Of a stretch of DNA of 5,742 bases, positions 5,651 to 5,742 are shown piece after piece. Position 1 is the first letter of the stretch. Each line of letters opens with the position of its first letter. The notes below the pieces were generated by a model, which did not search any database, had not been told where the DNA came from, and worked only from the letters and a program-made list of their open reading frames with translations. Source of the stretch: Dehalococcoidia bacterium (GTDB taxonomy: Bacteria > Chloroflexota > Dehalococcoidia > GIF9 > UBA5629); contig JACNFS010000067.1 of the NCBI GenBank assembly GCA_014384515.1, positions 1-5,742 on the forward strand. The letters run 5' to 3'. A program made the translations under genes and the position numbers.

Positions 5651-5742
5651 CGCTAACCAGAGGTAGCCCCAACTAGGGAAGAATAGAAAATGGCTGGTGT
5701 TGATGAGAACCAATGCCGCAGCTAGTAGCCACGATTGATTAT

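Noticed and set aside
5690..5725. Short + strand frame starting MAGVDEN
   Set aside because: It stops after 11 codons and has no convincing ribosome binding site.
1..5742. CRISPR array, tRNA/rRNA genes, transposase or phage genes
   Set aside because: No regularly spaced repeats, cloverleaf-like sequence or mobile-element coding motifs were seen on either strand; the only repeat element is the hairpin at 2399-2453.

Overview
The window is an ordinary stretch of bacterial chromosome, roughly half G+C and densely coded on the + strand. It holds the 3' end of a 4-hydroxybutyryl-CoA dehydratase/HpaB-family gene, a 113-base gap, then five closely packed genes: tpiA, miaA, dapF, dapL and hflX. The pairing of an oxygen-sensitive flavin/iron-sulfur dehydratase relative with the one-step LL-diaminopimelate aminotransferase route points to an anaerobe. 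The gene set and the short hairpin repeat at 2399-2453 resemble what I recall of Dehalococcoidia (Chloroflexota), but this assignment is inference and could not be tested here.

Layout: 1-567 is the C-terminal 188 codons of the dehydratase-like protein, which starts before the window. Positions 568-680 are non-coding and contain two mutually exclusive potential stem-loops and an 8-base direct repeat ahead of the tpiA ribosome binding site. Positions 681-4491 hold tpiA, miaA, dapF and dapL. tpiA/miaA and dapF/dapL each overlap by ATGA, and an inverted-repeat element sits exactly at the miaA/dapF junction. hflX (4513-5637) follows after 21 bases. The last 105 bases hold no convincing gene.

Function: the row mixes central carbon metabolism (triose-phosphate isomerase), tRNA modification (i6A37), lysine/diaminopimelate synthesis (DapL makes LL-DAP, DapF converts it to meso-DAP) and ribosome rescue/GTPase function (HflX). 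The tight spacing suggests one transcript. No evidence was found for an undescribed defence, mobile or regulatory system. The most notable points are the repeat element that supplies the miaA stop codon and part of the dapF ribosome binding site, and the altered active-site positions in the dehydratase-like protein.
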